From contig CAVQTR010000001.1 of the NCBI GenBank assembly GCA_963716685.1, positions 1 to 64,000 of the forward strand: a stretch of DNA of 64,000 bases. Reading direction: 5' to 3'. Shown one piece after another: positions 9,618 through 17,610 of the stretch. The position numbers and the translations under genes are program-made. This DNA is from JALYXI01 sp963716685. Its GTDB lineage: Bacteria > Acidobacteriota > Terriglobia > Bryobacterales > Bryobacteraceae. How positions within the stretch are numbered: the first letter of the stretch is position 1; every line of letters starts with the position of its first letter. The notes under the pieces were generated by a model. The model saw only the letters and a program-made list of their open reading frames with translations, was not told where the DNA came from and did no database searches.

Positions 9618-12018
9618 GAAGCTATTCACACTTGCTCTGGCCCTGATGCCCGCCACGCTCGCCGCGCAGACTGACCGCGCCGAAGCGCAGAAGAACCCGT
9701 TCTCCGGTAATGCGCAGGCGGTCGCCGCCGGTGAGACGCTGTACAACCAGGCGTGCGTCGCCTGCCATGGTTCCGGCGCCCGCGGCGACCGCGCCCCTTC
9801 GCTCGCCACCGGAACGTTTTCCCATGGCAATGCCGATGGCGAAATCTTCATCAACATCCGCGCCGGCATCCGGGGCACGCAAATGCCCGGCTTCAATCAG
9901 TTCTCGACGGACCAGATCTGGCAGGTGGTCTCTTATCTGCGCAGCCTCTCTGCGCCCGTTGCCGCGCCGACTTCCGCCCATGAGACGGTCGCCGGCTCCG
10001 CTGCCGCCGGCCGGCAGCTCTTCGCCGGGAAAGCGCAATGCTCGCAGTGCCACCAGGTGAATGGCGTTGGCATTGCGGTGGGTCCGGATCTTTCGGCCGC
10101 CGGGCTCAGCCCCGCGCAGCAGCTGCAGGCTAAAATCACGAACCCCAACCAGTTCATTCCGGGCCGCGGCCGTGGTTTTCGCGCGCGTCCTTCCACCGTA
10201 ACCGCCCGCCTGGACAATGGCCAGGAACTTCGCGGGATTCAGAAGGGCCAGGATTCCTTCTCCATCCTGATGGTGGACACCGCGGGCAAGTATCACTCGC
10301 TTGAAAAATCCCGGCTTGCCGCCCTGCATATCGACCCCAGGTCGCTGATGCCGGACGATTACAGCAAGCGTCTCACGGCCACGGAAATTCAGGACATTGT
10401 CGCTTACCTCAAGACGCTCGACGGGCGCGACCTGACGAAGCGCGGCGCCGGCGAAGGCCTGACGTGGGACCGTATCCGCAATGCCGATAAGGAACCGCAG
10501 AACTACCTGACCTACTGGGGCGATCTGGGCGGCAGACACTATTCCGGGCTGGACCAGATCAATACTTCGAACGTCAAAAATCTGCAGGCCAAATGGGCCG
10601 TTCAGCTTCCCGGGGATGGCATCGTGGAATCCGTGCCCCTGGTGGTGGATGGCATCATGTACACCACGGGACCGGTGGGCGGAACCGCTCAGGTGCTCGC
10701 GCTGGATGCCCGCACCGGCCGCCAGCTGTGGCGCTACGAACGCAAGCAGAAGGTCGTCAATCCTTACGAAATCAATCGCGTGAACCGCGGCGTCACCATT
10801 CTGGGCAATCGCCTGTTCTTCGGTACGCTCGATGGCGCGCTGGTGGCTCTGGATGCCCGCACCGGCGCCTTCCTTTGGGAAGTGCAGGTGGGCGATTCCA
10901 TGCTGGGTTACACCATTACCTCCGCGCCGCTGGTGGTGAAAGACAAGATCGTGACGGGAATCTCCGGCGGGGAATTTGGCGTCCGCGCCTATCTGGACGC
11001 CTACGATCCCGCTACCGGCCACCGGCTCTGGCGCTGGTACACCATTCCTTCCAAAGGCGAATTCGGCAATGACACCTGGGAAGGCGACAGCTGGAAGCAC
11101 GGCGGCGCGCCCACCTGGCTCACCGGCAGTTACGACGCGGAATCCAACACGCTCTTCTGGGCCATCGGCAATCCCGGCCCGGACATCAATGGCGATGTGC
11201 GCAAGGGCGACAATCTCTTCAGCTGTTCCGTGGTCGCGCTCGATCCCGACACCGGCAAGCGCAAGTGGCATTACCAGTTCACGCCCAACGATACGCACGA
11301 CTGGGACTCCACCGAAGACATGGTGCTGGTGGACCGCGTATGGCACGGGCAAAACCGCAAACTGCTGCTGCATGCGGACCGCAACGGCGTGTTTTACGTT
11401 CTGGACCGGACCGATGGGAAGCTGCTCTCCGCATCGCCGTTTGTCCGCGCCACGTGGGTAAGCGGTTGGGACAAAGAGGGCCGGCCCATCACCACGCCGG
11501 GCTGGCGCGCGAACCCGGAAGGCGTGACGGTCTACCCTTCTCTGGGAGGAGGCTCGAACTTTCAGGCTCCTTCTTACAGTCCGCAGACCGGCTGGATGTA
11601 TTTCATGTACTACGACGGACCCAGCCGCTATTCCATTGGCCCGGCGCCGTTTGAGCCCGGCAAGCAATTTCAGGGGCGCGGCTCCGGCGGGGGCTTCCGT
11701 CCGCCCGCCGGCGATGCCGAACCACCCTCGCAGGGTGTGATGGCGTTCGATCCGGAATCCGGCAAAGTGCAGTGGAAGTTCGAACTCGCCGAAAATGCCC
11801 TTCAGCCTGGAGTACTCGCAACTGCCGGAGGCGTGGTCTTCGCGGCATCAAACGAAGGGAACTTCATTGCCCTTGACGCTCGCAGTGGAAAAGCCCTCTG
11901 GCGGTTCGGCGCTGGCGCCAGCATTCCATCCTCGCCGATGAGTTACTCGATCGACGGCAAACAATATGTTGCTGTCTCGTCGGCGAACGTGCTTTACAGC
12001 TTCGCTTTACCGGATTGA
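9616..12018 (+). CDS. c-type cytochrome / PQQ-dependent dehydrogenase fusion
   Basis: 800 residues with a signal peptide (MKLFTLALALMPATLAAQ), which fixes the start at 9616. Two cytochrome c domains come first, with haem motifs CVACH (Cys47) and CSQCH (Cys142). After a linker, a quinoprotein eight-bladed propeller begins near residue 310, with repeated blades such as LALDARTGRQLW, LVALDARTGAFLW and FIALDARSGKALW. Residues typical of PQQ alcohol/glucose-type dehydrogenases appear around TWEGDSWKHGG and THDWDS. It should oxidise an alcohol or sugar in the periplasm and pass electrons through its own haems. The usual order in quinohaemoprotein alcohol dehydrogenases is propeller first, haem last, so this is the reversed arrangement. 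Substrate unknown. Confidence 0.9.
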   Translation: MKLFTLALALMPATLAAQTDRAEAQKNPFSGNAQAVAAGETLYNQACVACHGSGARGDRAPSLATGTFSHGNADGEIFINIRAGIRGTQMPGFNQFSTDQIWQVVSYLRSLSAPVAAPTSAHETVAGSAAAGRQLFAGKAQCSQCHQVNGVGIAVGPDLSAAGLSPAQQLQAKITNPNQFIPGRGRGFRARPSTVTARLDNGQELRGIQKGQDSFSILMVDTAGKYHSLEKSRLAALHIDPRSLMPDDYSKRLTATEIQDIVAYLKTLDGRDLTKRGAGEGLTWDRIRNADKEPQNYLTYWGDLGGRHYSGLDQINTSNVKNLQAKWAVQLPGDGIVESVPLVVDGIMYTTGPVGGTAQVLALDARTGRQLWRYERKQKVVNPYEINRVNRGVTILGNRLFFGTLDGALVALDARTGAFLWEVQVGDSMLGYTITSAPLVVKDKIVTGISGGEFGVRAYLDAYDPATGHRLWRWYTIPSKGEFGNDTWEGDSWKHGGAPTWLTGSYDAESNTLFWAIGNPGPDINGDVRKGDNLFSCSVVALDPDTGKRKWHYQFTPNDTHDWDSTEDMVLVDRVWHGQNRKLLLHADRNGVFYVLDRTDGKLLSASPFVRATWVSGWDKEGRPITTPGWRANPEGVTVYPSLGGGSNFQAPSYSPQTGWMYFMYYDGPSRYSIGPAPFEPGKQFQGRGSGGGFRPPAGDAEPPSQGVMAFDPESGKVQWKFELAENALQPGVLATAGGVVFAASNEGNFIALDARSGKALWRFGAGASIPSSPMSYSIDGKQYVAVSSANVLYSFALPD

Positions 12019-12035
12019 AAAATTACTGACAGTTG

Positions 12036-12111
12036 TGGTGAGCGCGGTAGGAATCGAACCTACAACCTAGTGATTAAGAGTCACTTGCTCTGCCAATTGA
12101 GCTACGCGCCC
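12036..12111 (-). tRNA. tRNA-Lys (CTT)
   Basis: On the minus strand a complete cloverleaf is visible: acceptor GGGCGCG pairs with CGCGCTC with one G-U, D-arm GCTCAATTGGCAGAGC, anticodon stem GTGA/TCAC closing loop CTCTTAA with anticodon CTT, T-arm with GGTTCGATTCC. The 3' CCA is encoded. It lies 17 bases after the stop of the PQQ dehydrogenase, on the opposite strand. Confidence 0.96.
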
Positions 12112-12175
12112 CTGGGTGAGGGAAAGACTCCCTCACTATACCATCCCGTCCCGGCTGGTTCTACAATGGGTGCGG

Positions 12176-13591
12176 ATGTTCAGTAACCAACACCGCAAAG
12201 CGCGGCTGCTGTTCGGGTTATCCGACATCGTGCTCGCGGCGGCCGCGTTCCAGGCCGCTTACTGGACCCGCCTTTCCCTCTCGCTCAGCAACACGTTTTT
12301 CTTCAGCGCCGAAAAGGAAGCCCTGGTTCTCGGGCTGTGCATTCTGAACTGGGTCCTGGTGGGTTACTGGCTGGATGTGTACAGCAACCTTGGCTCCGGC
12401 GACCTTCGCGTAGTTGTCCGCGATTCGCTGCGCCAGTCGATCTACGGCGCCGCTGGCCTGGTGCTACTGCAGTTCCTGCTGCGGCTGGATCTCAGCCGTC
12501 CGTTTATCTTTTTCTTTACCGGCTACATGCTGGTTCTGCTGGTGGTGTTTCGCGTGGCCGCGCGCCGGCTGGTCGGAGTGGTGCGCCGGGAATTTGGAGC
12601 CCTGCGTTACGTGGTCATCGTCGGCGTCAGCGAGCGCGCCATGCGCCTGGGCCGGGCTTTGGAAGCGGCCCACGACCAGGGCGTTCGGCTTCGCGGTTTC
12701 CTGGCGTCCGAACCCGCCGAAGCCACGCGGAAAATCCGCCTCACCGCTCCTTACCCCGTCTTTCCCCTCGCCGACCTTCCCGAAATGCTGCGCCGCGACG
12801 TGATCGACGAGGTGCTCTTCGCCGTGGAAAGCGAAACGCTGCGGTCGCTCGAGGACGTGTTTTTGCAGTGCGATGAAGAAGGCGTGCGCACGCGCGTGGC
12901 GGTTGACTTCTTCCCTCACGTAAACAGCGAGATGTATCTGGAACGGCTCGGTTCCACTCCTCTGCTGACTTTCTCCGCCACTCCGGAGGACGAGATCCGG
13001 CTCCTGGTGAAACGCGCCACGGACATAGCCATTGCTGTGACGGGGTTGGTGGTCACGGCGCCGTTCCTGCTGCTCACCGCGCTTCTGATCCGGCTGACCT
13101 CGCCCGGTCCTGTCATCTTCCGCCAGGAGCGCTGCGGTTTGAATGGCCGCCGCTTCACCTTCTACAAATTCCGCTCGATGTGCGCCGACGCGGAAGCGCG
13201 CAAGGCCGAAGTGATCCACCTGAGCCATCGCGAACTGGCGACCAAAATTCCCAATGATCCCCGCCTCACCCGGATCGGCCGCTACCTGCGGCGCTTCTCC
13301 GTTGATGAATTGCCGCAGCTGCTCAATGTGCTGCGCGGCGACATGTCGCTGGTTGGTCCCCGCCCGGCCATTCCCGATGAGGTGGCGCAGTATAAGGTGT
13401 GGCAGCGGCGGCGGCTGCGCATGCGGCCTGGCCTGACCTGCCTGTGGGCGCTGAATGGCCGCGACCGCGTGGATTTCGAGACGTGGATGAAAATGGATAT
13501 GCAGTACATTGATAACTGGTCTCTGGGCCTCGACTGGAAGATCATGTTCCGCACCATTCCTCAGGTAGTGCTCGGCAAGGGAGCAAACTGA
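12176..13591 (+). CDS. exopolysaccharide polyprenyl-phosphate sugar transferase (WbaP/WcaJ type)
   Basis: 471 residues from the ATG at 12176 (MFSNQHRKARLLFG). Four N-terminal membrane helices, a Rossmann-like CoA-binding-type middle domain (RYVVIVGVSERAMRLGRAL), a further membrane helix (AIAVTGLVVTAPFLLL), and the C-terminal bacterial sugar transferase domain with KFRSMCADAE, DELPQLLNVLRGDMSLVGPRP and the GLTCLWAL segment. It transfers a hexose-1-phosphate from a nucleotide sugar to undecaprenyl phosphate, starting a repeat unit at the inner membrane. No other genes of a polysaccharide cluster are immediately adjacent, though fcl/gmd lie 30 kb away. Confidence 0.92.
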   Translation: MFSNQHRKARLLFGLSDIVLAAAAFQAAYWTRLSLSLSNTFFFSAEKEALVLGLCILNWVLVGYWLDVYSNLGSGDLRVVVRDSLRQSIYGAAGLVLLQFLLRLDLSRPFIFFFTGYMLVLLVVFRVAARRLVGVVRREFGALRYVVIVGVSERAMRLGRALEAAHDQGVRLRGFLASEPAEATRKIRLTAPYPVFPLADLPEMLRRDVIDEVLFAVESETLRSLEDVFLQCDEEGVRTRVAVDFFPHVNSEMYLERLGSTPLLTFSATPEDEIRLLVKRATDIAIAVTGLVVTAPFLLLTALLIRLTSPGPVIFRQERCGLNGRRFTFYKFRSMCADAEARKAEVIHLSHRELATKIPNDPRLTRIGRYLRRFSVDELPQLLNVLRGDMSLVGPRPAIPDEVAQYKVWQRRRLRMRPGLTCLWALNGRDRVDFETWMKMDMQYIDNWSLGLDWKIMFRTIPQVVLGKGAN

Positions 13592-13597
13592 ACCCGC

Positions 13598-14215
13598 ATG
13601 CATCTTCTTCCCACTCAGGATGAAGTGGTCGCTATTCTGCGCGAAAGCCGGCGCTCTGCGCGATGGCCACTTCGAATATCCCGGCGGCATGCACTCGAAC
13701 GAATACCTGCAGGTGCCGCTCGCGATGCGGAATTACCAGAATGCGCGTACGCTGAGCGTGGGCCTCAGCCGGCTGCTTCGCTCGAACTCCGGAAATCCGC
13801 GCCATCATCCCTCAACTTTCGATCGTGGCGCCGGCCACGGGCGGCCTGCCTGTCGCGTATGGCGTCTGCGAAGCGCTGCGCGCCAAACAGGTCTACTGGG
13901 CCGAGCGCGAGAACGAGAATCAGGCCATGCGCTTCCGTCAGTTCGCTCAGCCGGATGAGGGAGAGCAGGTCGTTTTGGTCGACGATATCCTTCGCTCCGG
14001 GAACAAGCTCACCGAGATGCGGGCACTGCTGGAGGCCTACGGAGCGAAGGTCGTCGGGCTTGCCGTTATTGATCTATCAGCCCACGCCCCAAACCAAAGA
14101 GTTTGGCGACCTGCCGCTTTATTACCTGGCGAAGCTGGAGGCGAGCTATTATGCCGACGCGGCGAGCTGTGAATTGTGCCGCAAAGGTGTTCCTTTGCAA
14201 CAGGTTTGGGTTTGA
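13598..14215 (+). CDS. pyrE: orotate phosphoribosyltransferase-like gene, three frameshifts
   Basis: Reading all three frames in turn gives one protein of about 204 residues: MHLLPTQDEVVAILRE, then GALRDGHFEYPGGMHSNEYL, then EIRAIIPQLSIVAPATGGLP and the PRPP-binding loop VVLVDDILRSGNKL, then IYQPTPQTKEFGDLPLYYL. Shifts fall near 13649, 13796 and 14070, each equal to one extra base, so the last part returns to the starting frame. The PRPP motif and the CELC pair near the C-terminus are intact. The enzyme joins orotate to PRPP in pyrimidine synthesis. As written the gene is non-functional; three same-direction shifts in an essential gene point to sequence error. It follows the sugar transferase by 6 bases. 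Confidence 0.8.
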   Translation: MHLLPTQDEVVAILRESRRSARWPLRISRRHALERIPAGAARDAELPECAYAERGPQPAASLELRKSAPSSLNFRSWRRPRAACLSRMASAKRCAPNRSTGPSARTRIRPCASVSSLSRMRESRSFWSTISFAPGTSSPRCGHCWRPTERRSSGLPLLIYQPTPQTKEFGDLPLYYLAKLEASYYADAASCELCRKGVPLQQVWV

Positions 14216-14330
14216 TTTTGACGCCTGCTGAACTGATGTGCATTTTGTTACGGGAATATTGCAGACCGGGGCCAGACCCTTTCCGCAGCCCTGATTTCAC
14301 AGAGTTTTCCACAGCCGCCGGTGGAAACCG

Positions 14331-16112
14331 ATGAAGCTGACCCTGCTCGATTGGTCGTGGTCGTCGGGTATTTTCTCTTCAATATTGCGAATCGGCCTTT
14401 ACTACAAGGCGCGCGCCGGAAAGAACATGAGCGAGTTCTTCCTCGGCGGACGCAACATTCCCTGGTGGCTCGCGGGCACTTCCATGGTGGCCACCACCTT
14501 TGGCGCGGACACTCCGCTTGCTGTCACCGGCATGGTGGCTCGCAACGGCGTTGCGGGCAACTGGCTGTGGTGGAACTTCGTCGCGAGCGGCATGCTCACA
14601 GTCTTCCTTTTCGCGCGATTGTGGCGCCGCGCCGGAGTGATGACCGACGTGGAGTTCGCGGAACTGCGCTATTCCGGCAAGCCGGCGGCGTTTCTGCGAG
14701 GCTTTCGCGCGCTTTACCTGGGCATTCCGATCAACTGCATCATTCTCGGCTGGGTGAATCTCGCCATGGTCAAGATTTTGATGCTGGTCCTTGGCATTGA
14801 TAAGGATACGGCGCTCCTGATTGTGGTCGGGATCATCGCCATCACATCAGCCATTTCGGTGCTTTCGGGGCTCTGGGGTGTGCTGGTGACGGACATGTTC
14901 CAGTTCGCGGTGAAGATGAGCATGGTGATCGTGCTGGCCGTGGCCGCGGTGGCTGCCGTCGGCGGCATTGACCAGATGAAACAAAAGCTCGCGGTCATCG
15001 ATCGCGCCAAGGGGCTTGCCACGGGTACCGCTGGGTCCGCCCTCAGCTTTGTGCCGGATCTGCATTCCGCCTGGATGCCGATGATCACCTTCCTTGTGTA
15101 TATTTCCGTCAACTGGTGGGCCACCTGGTATCCAGGAGCGGAGCCGGGCGGCGGCGGCTATATCGCCCAGCGGATGTTCAGCGCCAAGGACGAACGCAAC
15201 TCTCTGCTCGCCACACTTTGGTTCAATGTGGCGCATTACGCGCTGCGTCCGTGGCCATGGATTTTGGTGGGTCTGGCGTCCGTGATCCTCTATCCGAATC
15301 TGGCAGATCCCGAGACGGGTTATGTGCGGGTGATGATCGACTACCTGCCGCCTTACCTTCGCGGGCTGATGGTGGCAGCCTTTGCCGCGGCTTTCATGTC
15401 CACCATCGGCACGCAGCTGAACTGGGGCGCCAGCTATCTGGTGAACGACTTTTACAAGCGCTTCCTGAAACCCAGCGAGACCGACCGGCACTATGTGCTG
15501 ATCTCGCAGTTCGCCACCGTGTTCCTGACCATTGTTTCCGCGGTGATCACGCGTTATATGGATTCCATCGCGGGCGCCTGGAAGCTCCTGCTGCTGACCG
15601 GCGCGGGGACCGGAACCGTCCTGATTCTGCGCTGGTACTGGTGGCGGATCAACGCATGGAGCGAGGTTTCGGCCATGGTCAGCGCGTTTATTGTTTCGAT
15701 CGCAATGCAGACTACTTTCGGCTTCTCCAGCGACGACCCGGTGCAGTTCGCCAAAATCATGCTGGTCACGGTGGGCGTCACCACGGTGGTCTGGCTGGCC
15801 GCGACGTTCCTGACAGCGCCCGAGCCCATGCCGAAACTGCTCTCGTTTTACCGGCGCGTGCGCCCTTCCTTGGTGGGCTGGGGACCGGTTGCGGTCCTTG
15901 CGCCCGACGTGCCCCCGGCGCGTGACTTCGGCTGGAATCTGCTGGATTGGGCCTGCGGGTGCATCCTGATTTACGGCGCTCTGTTTGGCTCAGGGAAAGT
16001 GATTCTGAAGGAAACCGGTACCGGCGTGGCCTTTCTCGCGGCCGCGGTCGTGGCCGGCCTGGTTATCTACTGGGACTTCTCGCGCCGCGGGTGGAAGACC
16101 ATTGTGGAGTAA
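14331..16112 (+). CDS. sodium:solute symporter (SSS family) with a mis-framed segment
   Basis: 593 residues as an uninterrupted frame, with about 14 membrane helices. Family features include YYKARAGKNMSEFFLGGRN, TFGADTPLAVTGMV near the sodium/substrate site, and WYPGAEPGGGGYIAQRMFSAKDE. Residues 9-20 read SWSSGIFSSILR, but the neighbouring frame reads VVVVGYFLFNIA, a much better first helix: MKLTLLDW, VVVVGYFLFNIA, IGLYYKARA. So a missing base near 14356 and an extra base near 14391 cancel, leaving the ORF open but the first helix scrambled. Substrate unknown, perhaps a sugar or carboxylate. It is followed closely by the secreted methyltransferase. Confidence 0.88.
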   Translation: MKLTLLDWSWSSGIFSSILRIGLYYKARAGKNMSEFFLGGRNIPWWLAGTSMVATTFGADTPLAVTGMVARNGVAGNWLWWNFVASGMLTVFLFARLWRRAGVMTDVEFAELRYSGKPAAFLRGFRALYLGIPINCIILGWVNLAMVKILMLVLGIDKDTALLIVVGIIAITSAISVLSGLWGVLVTDMFQFAVKMSMVIVLAVAAVAAVGGIDQMKQKLAVIDRAKGLATGTAGSALSFVPDLHSAWMPMITFLVYISVNWWATWYPGAEPGGGGYIAQRMFSAKDERNSLLATLWFNVAHYALRPWPWILVGLASVILYPNLADPETGYVRVMIDYLPPYLRGLMVAAFAAAFMSTIGTQLNWGASYLVNDFYKRFLKPSETDRHYVLISQFATVFLTIVSAVITRYMDSIAGAWKLLLLTGAGTGTVLILRWYWWRINAWSEVSAMVSAFIVSIAMQTTFGFSSDDPVQFAKIMLVTVGVTTVVWLAATFLTAPEPMPKLLSFYRRVRPSLVGWGPVAVLAPDVPPARDFGWNLLDWACGCILIYGALFGSGKVILKETGTGVAFLAAAVVAGLVIYWDFSRRGWKTIVE

Positions 16113-16118
16113 CATCGC

Positions 16119-16658
16119 ATGAAATTCTGGGTTGCCTTCCTGGTGACAGCAGGTTTGTTCGCACAGGCCCCGGCCAGCGCCCCCCAGGTGGAAAAACTGG
16201 CCCCGTATTATCCAACGCCCCTGAGTATCGTCAACCGGATGCTGGAGCTTGGGCACTTGCGGCCCGATGAAAAGATGTACGACCTCGGCAGCGGTGATGG
16301 CCGGATTGTGATCGTGGCGGCGCAACGGTTCAAGGCCGAGGCGGTGGGCGTGGAATACGATGCCGATCTTTGCCGGTCCAGCGAAGAGGCCATTAAGAAG
16401 CTGAAGCTGCAGGATTCGGCTCATATCATTTGCGGGGACATCTTCGCGCAGGATTACACCACCGCCGATCTGGTGACTGTGTACCTGCTGCCCAGTTCCA
16501 ACGACAAGGTGCGGCCCATGCTGGAAAAGCAGCTGAAAAAGGGAGCCCGCGTTGTGGCGCATGACTTCGAGTTCAGTGGCTGGACTCCGGTAAAAACCGA
16601 AACCATCGACGACGACGGAGAGGGCCGCAGTCATACGATTTTCCTGTATCAGCGCTAG
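16119..16658 (+). CDS. SAM-dependent methyltransferase with signal peptide
   Basis: 179 residues. The N-terminus (MKFWVAFLVTAGLFAQAPAS) looks like a cleavable signal peptide. The rest is a class I methyltransferase fold: motif I YDLGSGDGRIVIVAA, acidic loop VGVEYDADLC, then IICGDIFAQDY and VTVYLLPSSNDKVRPMLE. The fold resembles the small ATPSCKMT/FAM173-like lysine methyltransferases, which have a similar N-terminal hydrophobic segment. A secreted SAM enzyme would lack substrate outside the cytoplasm, so the segment may instead be a membrane anchor. It begins 6 bases after the symporter stop. Confidence 0.8.
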   Translation: MKFWVAFLVTAGLFAQAPASAPQVEKLAPYYPTPLSIVNRMLELGHLRPDEKMYDLGSGDGRIVIVAAQRFKAEAVGVEYDADLCRSSEEAIKKLKLQDSAHIICGDIFAQDYTTADLVTVYLLPSSNDKVRPMLEKQLKKGARVVAHDFEFSGWTPVKTETIDDDGEGRSHTIFLYQR

Positions 16659-16716
16659 CGCGTATCTCTGCCTGCTGCTGGCCGGGTGCGGCCGCTATGC
16701 CGATTTCACGCTGCCG

Positions 16717-17610
16717 GTGCTTGCGGGCGCGAGCGTCGCCCCGGCAGTTGAACTGAGCGCAGTTCCGGTTCTGGACCCGACAGCCGGTTCGTGGGATTCC
16801 GGAGATGTCCTGAATCCGTCCGTGGTGATGAAAGATGGGCTGTACCTGAACTTCTATTCCGGGTTCGACGGCCGCACGTGGCATACGGGCCTCGCGCAAT
16901 CGTCTGATGGCGTGGCGTGGCGCAAAACGGGCCGCGTGCTGTCGCCCGATTCGCGAACGTGGGAAGGTTCCTACATCGCCGCCAACGGATCGGCTTTGTT
17001 TCGTGAAAACAAATTCTGGTATTGGTATCAGGCGGGCCCGCGCGACCGTCCGCAGATCGGACTGGCTCGTTCGCCGGACGGCCGCACGTGGAGCAGGGAG
17101 GCGAAGCCGGTGGTGCCATTGGGTCCGCTGGGCAGCTGGGACGAGCGCGCCGTGGCCGATCCGTATGTGTTCTTAATAGGCGACTGGCTTTATCTTTACT
17201 ATCTGGGGCAGGACCGCGCGCGCGTCCAGCGGCTGGGTCTCGCCCGCTCCCGCGACGGCGTGCGGTGGGAAAAACTCAGAACGAACCCAATTCTGGACCC
17301 GGCCGGCGACGCCGAAGCCAACGGACTGGGCGAACCAGCTGTCTGGCAGGCCAATCGCTCCTATTGGATGCTGTACACGGGCCGCGACCCGCACGAGGTT
17401 CGGACGCTGGGACTGGCTGGCTCACGGGACGGCGTGCACTGGCAGCGCTTCCGCACGATCGCGGGTGCGCAGGCCTGGAATGCGCGCGTGCTTTGCGACC
17501 CGGCGGTGATGGTGGAAAAGGCGCGGGTGCGCCTCTGGTTCGGCGGCGGCGATGTCGCCTCCCCCGACGAAAATCTTCACGGCCGGATCGGCGCAGGAGA
17601 GATCAGATGA
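16717..17610 (+). CDS. beta-propeller glycosidase-like lipoprotein (GH43/GH130-like)
   Basis: 297 residues from the GTG at 16717. The body is a five-bladed propeller with repeated blade motifs: TGLAQSSDGVAWRKTGR, IGLARSPDGRTWSRE, LGLARSRDGVRWEKL, LGLAGSRDGVHWQRF. This pattern is seen in GH43, GH32 and GH130 relatives acting on glycans. In frame upstream of the GTG lies AYLCLLLAGCGRYADF, a clear lipobox (LLAGC), so the true product is probably a lipoprotein starting near 16633-16650, where no ATG, GTG or TTG is present in frame. Catalytic acids cannot be assigned by eye. Its stop overlaps the start of bshA (ATGA). Confidence 0.72.
   Translation: MLAGASVAPAVELSAVPVLDPTAGSWDSGDVLNPSVVMKDGLYLNFYSGFDGRTWHTGLAQSSDGVAWRKTGRVLSPDSRTWEGSYIAANGSALFRENKFWYWYQAGPRDRPQIGLARSPDGRTWSREAKPVVPLGPLGSWDERAVADPYVFLIGDWLYLYYLGQDRARVQRLGLARSRDGVRWEKLRTNPILDPAGDAEANGLGEPAVWQANRSYWMLYTGRDPHEVRTLGLAGSRDGVHWQRFRTIAGAQAWNARVLCDPAVMVEKARVRLWFGGGDVASPDENLHGRIGAGEIR

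Noticed and set aside
9622..11667. Long minus-strand open frame of 681 codons opposite the PQQ dehydrogenase
   Set aside because: High GC third positions open the opposite frame; the plus-strand frame has haem motifs, signal peptide and propeller repeats, the minus one has no recognisable motif.
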